In this document: piece by piece, positions 4,141 to 7,567 of the stretch | Numbering within the stretch: position 1 is the stretch's first letter | Layout: every line of letters starts with the position of its first letter | From: CAYVOX01 sp964453035 | GTDB lineage: Bacteria > Chloroflexota > Anaerolineae > Anaerolineales > Anaerolineaceae | Reading direction: 5' to 3' | DNA: 7,567 nucleotides | Assembly (NCBI GenBank): GCA_964453035.1 | Contig: CAYVOX010000149.1 | Coordinates: 1-7,567 of the forward strand | The notes under the pieces: generated by a model | What the model was told of the DNA's origin: nothing | The model's input: only the letters and a program-made list of their open reading frames with translations | Database searches by the model: none | Translations under genes and position numbers: made by a program

Positions 4141-6609
4141 TCAACTATCCTCCATCCGCTGCCGAGACCTGTTGCCGTTAAGACCTAACAGGTCTTTAAG
4201 CGCATTGATGTGCGCATCTTTCAGCGCGAAAGACTGCAGGGCGCGTTTGCCCGCCAGCAGGTCATCCGCCGCGGTCTCCAGCGCCGAGAGGGTGTTAATC
4301 TCCAGCTTGAAGTTTGCCAGCAGCCTCAGCAGGTGCTCTTTGCGCCGGTCGCGCGCGCTGAGCTGGGCGCCAACCACCTCCACCTCCAGCCGGTCTCGCG
4401 GGGTGAGGCTGAGCCCGCTGAGGGCCAGGCTCTCGGTTTCCAGGTCGTAGGCACTTTCGAAAGCCATCTCCACGTCGTTGAGGCGCGCATGCACCTCGCC
4501 AGGGGGAGCAATGCCGCGCAGCCTGAGCGTGATGCGCCGTTCGGCGGGCAGCAACTGGCGGTCGCCCTCGGCGGGCAGCAGGGTGAAGCGCCAGGCGTTC
4601 TCGCCCCAGCGCAGTTGCATGCGCGTGATGGCACGCGCCCCGCCGCGGAAGGCCTGCGTCTCGCCGTCATCTTCGTACAGCTCAAATTCGCTGTCGGCCA
4701 GGGGAAAGAGGTGAATTTCGAGCGCATCCGGGTTGCCCACCCCGCCCCAACCCACCCGCGGCCCCAGCGGCACAACGGCTCCGGCTTTAGCAAAGACGGG
4801 GATCTCCTCCAGCGTGCCGTAAACCGCCTTCCAGCCGCTGCCTTGCAGGCGCTCGCCCGTCCAGAAGTCGAACCAATCGCCCTCGGGCAGCCAAACGTCC
4901 TGGCGGCTGAGGCGGGTATCGGCGTCACGCGGGGTGGTGAAGGGGGCGCACAGCAGTTCGCTGCCGAAGAAATACTGGTTGGGGCAGCGGTAGGCCTCAT
5001 CGGCTTCGGGAAAGGGATAGTACATCGGCAGGATGAGGGGGATGGACTGGGTGTGACAGCGCCAGGCCATACTGTAAATGTAGGGAATGAGCGCATGACG
5101 CAGTTGCATCCCCTGGCGGGCAATCTCCAGCGCGTCGCGCCCGTTACGCCACGGCTCGCGGATCTGGTAGGGATTCTTGGTGGCGTGCAGGCGCATGATG
5201 GGGCTGAAAACGCCCCACTGCACCCAGCGCGTGTAGAGTTCGGGGTCGCGCACGCCGCGCTGGTGCCCGCCGATATCGTGACTCCACCAGCCGTAACCCA
5301 CGTTGGTAGCGGTGGCGGTGAAGTGCGGCTGGAAGGCCAGCGACTCCCAGGTGGAATCGGTATCGCCGGAGAAGCCGATGCAGTAGCGGTGACCGCCCAG
5401 CCCGCCCCAGCGCGAGAAGATGAAGGGGCGGCGGCCTGAGCGCGCCAGGTCGTAAAAATAGAGGTGGTTGAGCCAGGGCAGCGGGTCCAGCCCGGGCAGG
5501 CTGGTTTTATCGCCCTGCTGCCAGTCCAGCCACCAGAAGTCCACGCCGCTGGCCTCCTGCGGGTGGTGCAGCACGTCGAAGTAATCGCGGGCAAAGTCCG
5601 GGTCGGGGATATCAAAGGCGACGGGCTCGGCGCTGGCGGGGTCAATCCCCCGGCGGCGGGCCATCTCGGGGTACTGTTCCTCATGGGGGTGGATGCCCTC
5701 GGCGGGGTGGATATTGAGCGAGGTCTTGAGGCCCTGCGCGCGCAGCCAGCCGAGAAAGCCGGGCGGGTCGGGGAAGAGGTTGCGATTCCAGGTGAAGCCA
5801 GTCCAGCCGGTGGATTCGTTGCCGGTGCGGGTGATGTGCCAGTCCATGTCAATAATCGCCACGCTGAGCGGGATGCGCTCGGATTGGAAGCGTTCGATGA
5901 GGGCGCGGTACTCGGCCTCGGAATACTCCCAGTAGCGGCTCCACCAGTTGCCCAGCGCCCAGCGCGGCACGAGCGGCATTTCACCGGCGATGCGGGCCAG
6001 GTCGCGCAGGGCGCCGAAGTAATCATGCCCGTGGCCGAAGAAGTAGAGGTCGAGGTTCTCCGGATGGGCGCGCGGGGTAATCCAGCCCTGCTCATCGTGC
6101 ACCAGGGTGTGAGAATCGTCATAGACGGCCCAGCCGGAGCGCGAAACCAGTCCCGGCGGGATGTGGATGGAGCCGTTGGCATTATCGAGGGTGCGGTAGG
6201 TGCCGCCCAGGTTGCCCGGGTCGCGCTGTCCAGGCTTCCACAGCGCCCCGGTGGCCTTCACCCGGATGGTGAGCGGGATGCCGCGCAGCGACGGCCCGCT
6301 GCCCCAGCCCTCCGCAGAAGAGCGCTGCACCTTGAGGGGGGCATCGAGGTGGTAGGTGAGCAGCAAGGCGCGGGTGTCAATCTCCAGCCGGTCGGGCAGG
6401 CGGCGCACCTCAAAGGGGGGCACGCTCTGGTAGCGCGTCCAGACGGCCTGGCTGGCGCGGTCCTCAAACTGGCCGGCGGTAGAAAATTCCAGGCGGATGA
6501 GGCGCGGGGTGAGCACGGTGAAGCGCGCATTAGGCGCGCTGACCACCGCCTGCGCATTGGCGGTGGAACGAAATTTGAGCTGGAACTGGGGGGGAATGGA
6601 TTTTGGCAT
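4141..6609 (-). CDS. Glycoside hydrolase family 31 (alpha-glucosidase / alpha-xylosidase type)
   Basis: The 822-residue protein is a cytoplasmic GH31 enzyme without signal peptide. It has an N-terminal beta domain (about 20-210), a TIM barrel (about 215-530) and C-terminal beta domains of the DUF5110 type (about 570-750, with FDFWTGERLQG and ELYEDDGETQ). Family landmarks are IIDMDWH (252-258), the nucleophile Asp362 in FWWLDWQQG, the acid/base Asp416 in GFSGDTDSTW, HDIGGH (444-449), and DPELYTRWVQWGVFSPIMR (455-473). The nucleophile motif WLDWQQ differs from the common WxDMNE, so the exact linkage and sugar cannot be assigned; retaining alpha-glycosidase is the safe statement. Residues after 750 form a charged helical tail, and the last 13-19 are encoded by a REP-like repeat and the RAYT leader. 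The ATG lies six bases after an extended -10 box and has no ribosome binding site, so it is probably leaderless. It heads the minus-strand gene run. Confidence 0.93.
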   Translation of the reverse strand: MPKSIPPQFQLKFRSTANAQAVVSAPNARFTVLTPRLIRLEFSTAGQFEDRASQAVWTRYQSVPPFEVRRLPDRLEIDTRALLLTYHLDAPLKVQRSSAEGWGSGPSLRGIPLTIRVKATGALWKPGQRDPGNLGGTYRTLDNANGSIHIPPGLVSRSGWAVYDDSHTLVHDEQGWITPRAHPENLDLYFFGHGHDYFGALRDLARIAGEMPLVPRWALGNWWSRYWEYSEAEYRALIERFQSERIPLSVAIIDMDWHITRTGNESTGWTGFTWNRNLFPDPPGFLGWLRAQGLKTSLNIHPAEGIHPHEEQYPEMARRRGIDPASAEPVAFDIPDPDFARDYFDVLHHPQEASGVDFWWLDWQQGDKTSLPGLDPLPWLNHLYFYDLARSGRRPFIFSRWGGLGGHRYCIGFSGDTDSTWESLAFQPHFTATATNVGYGWWSHDIGGHQRGVRDPELYTRWVQWGVFSPIMRLHATKNPYQIREPWRNGRDALEIARQGMQLRHALIPYIYSMAWRCHTQSIPLILPMYYPFPEADEAYRCPNQYFFGSELLCAPFTTPRDADTRLSRQDVWLPEGDWFDFWTGERLQGSGWKAVYGTLEEIPVFAKAGAVVPLGPRVGWGGVGNPDALEIHLFPLADSEFELYEDDGETQAFRGGARAITRMQLRWGENAWRFTLLPAEGDRQLLPAERRITLRLRGIAPPGEVHARLNDVEMAFESAYDLETESLALSGLSLTPRDRLEVEVVGAQLSARDRRKEHLLRLLANFKLEINTLSALETAADDLLAGKRALQSFALKDAHINALKDLLGLNGNRSRQRMEDS
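4149..4153 (-). promoter_or_regulatory. Ribosome binding site of the RAYT gene, inside the GH31 coding region
   Basis: GGAGG on the minus strand lies nine bases before the GTG at 4139. It is also read as part of the last glycosidase codons (RMEDS). Ribosomes ending on the glycosidase would stop next to this start, so translational coupling is likely. Confidence 0.6.
4165..4200. repeat. REP-like palindrome, copy 2 (one arm eroded)
   Basis: Read on the minus strand this holds AGACCTGTTAGGTCTTAA, then CGGC in place of AGACCT, then AACAGGTCTCGG. One half unit is intact (AAGACCTAACAGGTCTT on the plus strand, 4180-4196) and the other is damaged, so the long 16-base stem cannot form. The copy is translated as residues about 804-816 of the GH31 protein. 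Confidence 0.85.
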
Positions 6610-6615
6610 GCAAAA

Positions 6616-6624
6616 ATTCTATCA
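6616..6624 (-). promoter_or_regulatory. Extended -10 promoter of the GH31 gene, leaderless start
   Basis: On the minus strand TGA-TAGAAT (6624-6616) combines a TGn extension with a -10 box that matches consensus at five of six positions. Only six bases (TTTTGC) lie between the box and the ATG at 6609, which places the expected start of transcription on the A of the ATG. I see no convincing -35 box at 16-18 bases upstream and no Shine-Dalgarno sequence. Confidence 0.6.
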
Positions 6625-6770
6625 CAAAGGGGCGCAGGGCACCCCGGAGCGGTGGGGGGTGAAAAACAGGTGTTTCTGCCCATTGCTCTTACCCCGCGGT
6701 TGTAGCGGCTTCAGGCGCGCGCCGTTCCCTCGTAGGCTCACCGCTGCATCCCCGCAGCGGGGACCACCAC

Positions 6771-6814
6771 AAACCCCCAGAGGTTTGAAAAAAACAAACC
6801 TCTGGGGGTTTTTT
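6771..6814. terminator. Long-stem intrinsic terminator, possibly bidirectional
   Basis: A perfect 17-base inverted repeat, AAACCCCCAGAGGTTTG (6771-6787) and CAAACCTCTGGGGGTTT (6795-6811), encloses a loop of seven A. On the plus strand the stem runs into six T (6809-6814). On the minus strand the T-run is only TTT before GTGG. The gene it would serve is the minus-strand lipoprotein ending at 6840, 26 bases away; no plus-strand gene ends here. The remaining gap (6625-6770) holds only a small GC hairpin (6741-6760) and no gene that I can support. Confidence 0.8.
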
Positions 6815-6839
6815 GCTCCCGGCTTGCCGCGGCGCGGCA

Positions 6840-7567
6840 TCACTTCTCAAACTTGATGTTTTCCAGGAAGCGGTTGTAAAGCGTCCAATCCTCTTTGCCG
6901 CCGGTGTGCAGGAAAACCACGTTGTAAAGCTGCCCGGCGCGGGCAAAGTAGTAACGGTCGGCATTGTAAGCCTGCGGGCTGCCCTTCTGGAAGAGGTGGA
7001 TAGCTTCCAGTCCAGCCACCCGCAAGTTGGCGCGGCGCTCGCCCATCAGCAGGTTGCGCTCCTTCATCCACTGCTCAAGGTTGGCATCCGCGGGCGGGGC
7101 GTACTCGGCCAATCCTTTGGGGTGGCTGAAGTAGATGGCGGGCCAGTGCTCATCGTTGACCAGCGGCCCCGTGACGGTGACGGAACCACCGTCCTGCGCA
7201 ACCTCAATCACGCAATCGGCGGGATACTGGAAGCTGTAGCCGAGCGCGGCGCTGCGGTAGGTGAGCCAGTCGCCGGGTTGGTTGGCAGCCTTTTTGAGCG
7301 AATCGCCGGGCTTGCACTCGCCGCGGAAGTAAGCCCACTCGTCGCACTCGCTCTTATCCGGGAAGACGCACACACCGTATTGCCCGCCGTTTTTATCGGC
7401 GCGAATCTCCAGCTTGCCGCCGTTCTTTTCACAGAAAACGGAGGCCGGGTTGGGCATGTTGGCGGATCCGGGCTGGGTGGTGGGAGCAGCGCTGGGCTGG
7501 GCGGCAGGGAGCGTGCTGCAGGCAGCGGTGAGCAGCATCCCGGCCAAAATACACAGGGTGAAGCACT
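6840..7567 (-). CDS. DUF333-domain lipoprotein, 5' end cut by the window
   Basis: The frame stays open from the stop at 6840 to the right edge, so the start is outside. The first readable residues CFTLCILAGMLLTAAC form the hydrophobic part of a signal peptide ending in a lipobox (TAA-C, Cys codon 7520-7518). A TTG or ATG inside this stretch (7547, 7538) would remove most of the signal and should not be taken as the start. After the Cys comes a Pro/Ala/Ser/Thr-rich linker of about 20 residues. Next is a DUF333 domain (NPASVFCEKNGGKLEI to EWAYFRGEC, nucleotides about 7454-7314) with four cysteines that could pair after export. The remaining 145 residues (from DWLTYRSAALGYSFQYP) look beta-rich and end in NRFLENIKFEK; I do not recognise this part. 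It should be an exported, membrane-anchored protein of unknown function, followed by the terminator at 6771-6814. Confidence 0.85.
   Translation of the reverse strand, partial: CFTLCILAGMLLTAACSTLPAAQPSAAPTTQPGSANMPNPASVFCEKNGGKLEIRADKNGGQYGVCVFPDKSECDEWAYFRGECKPGDSLKKAANQPGDWLTYRSAALGYSFQYPADCVIEVAQDGGSVTVTGPLVNDEHWPAIYFSHPKGLAEYAPPADANLEQWMKERNLLMGERRANLRVAGLEAIHLFQKGSPQAYNADRYYFARAGQLYNVVFLHTGGKEDWTLYNRFLENIKFEK

Larger units (their letters stand above)
3472..4200 (-). mobile_element. RAYT/REP cassette: transposase between inverted REP-like copies
   Basis: The AT-rich transposase gene is enclosed by copy 1 (3472-3504) and copy 2 (4165-4200). Copy 1 on the plus strand and copy 2 on the minus strand share the 18-base AGACCTGTTAGGTCTTAA and the 12-base AACAGGTCTCGG, so the two ends are inverted relative to each other with their CTCGG sides facing inward. 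The boundaries given are the outer edges of the repeats. I see no clear target-site duplication, which agrees with Y1-type chemistry. That the whole segment arrived as one unit is inferred from composition and symmetry. Confidence 0.65.

Noticed and set aside
3472..4200. The repeats as a CRISPR array or as ends of a classical DDE insertion sequence
   Set aside because: There are only two and a half copies with no regular spacers, and the enzyme is a Y1 HUH type, which does not use classical terminal inverted repeats with target duplications.
4210..6705. Long open frames on the plus strand (4210-5439, 5464-6705) and in a second minus frame (4326-6182) over the GH31 gene
   Set aside because: These arise from the high GC content of the glycosidase gene; their translations are low-complexity Ala/Pro/Arg/Gly/Ser-rich with no recognisable domain.
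6622..6964. Small minus-strand open frames between the terminator and the GH31 gene
   Set aside because: They cross the terminator hairpin, have no supporting start signals and a composition dictated by the hairpin and the shadow of the lipoprotein gene.

Overview
The window looks like chromosomal DNA from a high-GC free-living bacterium. The gene set (a GH31 glycosidase of the DFWWLDWQQ type, a CE7 esterase, a membrane-inserted M28 peptidase and two small lipoproteins) and the GTG starts would fit a member of the Chloroflexota such as Anaerolineae. That placement is an inference from gene content, not from a marker gene. A 60-base sample in the large glycosidase gene is about 73% GC. A sample in the transposase gene is about 40% GC.

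Left part (1-1242). A lipoprotein gene runs off the left edge on the minus strand. It diverges from a CPBP-family membrane protease gene on the plus strand. Both have recognisable sigma70-type promoters placed back to back in the 190-base gap between them. The protease gene meets the next gene tail to tail, with a 4-base overlap of the stop codons and no terminator.

Middle part (1239-6609). Four minus-strand genes follow one another closely and probably form one transcription unit, read from right to left: a GH31 alpha-glycosidase (4141-6609), a RAYT-type transposase (3540-4139), a CE7 acetyl-xylan esterase / deacetylase (2470-3450) and a membrane M28 peptidase (1239-2441). Neither the glycosidase nor the esterase has a signal peptide, so they would act inside the cell on imported oligosaccharides. 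The transposase gene is AT-rich and sits between two copies of a palindromic repeat built on AGACCTGTTAGGTCT. The copies are inverted relative to each other, which is the expected arrangement of a REP-type element with its Y1 transposase. One copy is read as the last codons of the glycosidase gene. The other lies just in front of the esterase ribosome binding site. The glycosidase gene itself has an extended -10 box so close to its ATG that its mRNA is probably leaderless.

Right part (6610-7567). A long hairpin terminator (6771-6814) separates the glycosidase promoter from a second lipoprotein gene. This gene carries a DUF333 domain and is cut by the right edge: its signal peptide reads past the window end.

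I see no CRISPR array, tRNA, rRNA or defence system. No wholly new system can be supported. The most interesting part is the RAYT/REP cassette inserted in a sugar-processing operon and its effect on the genes on both sides.
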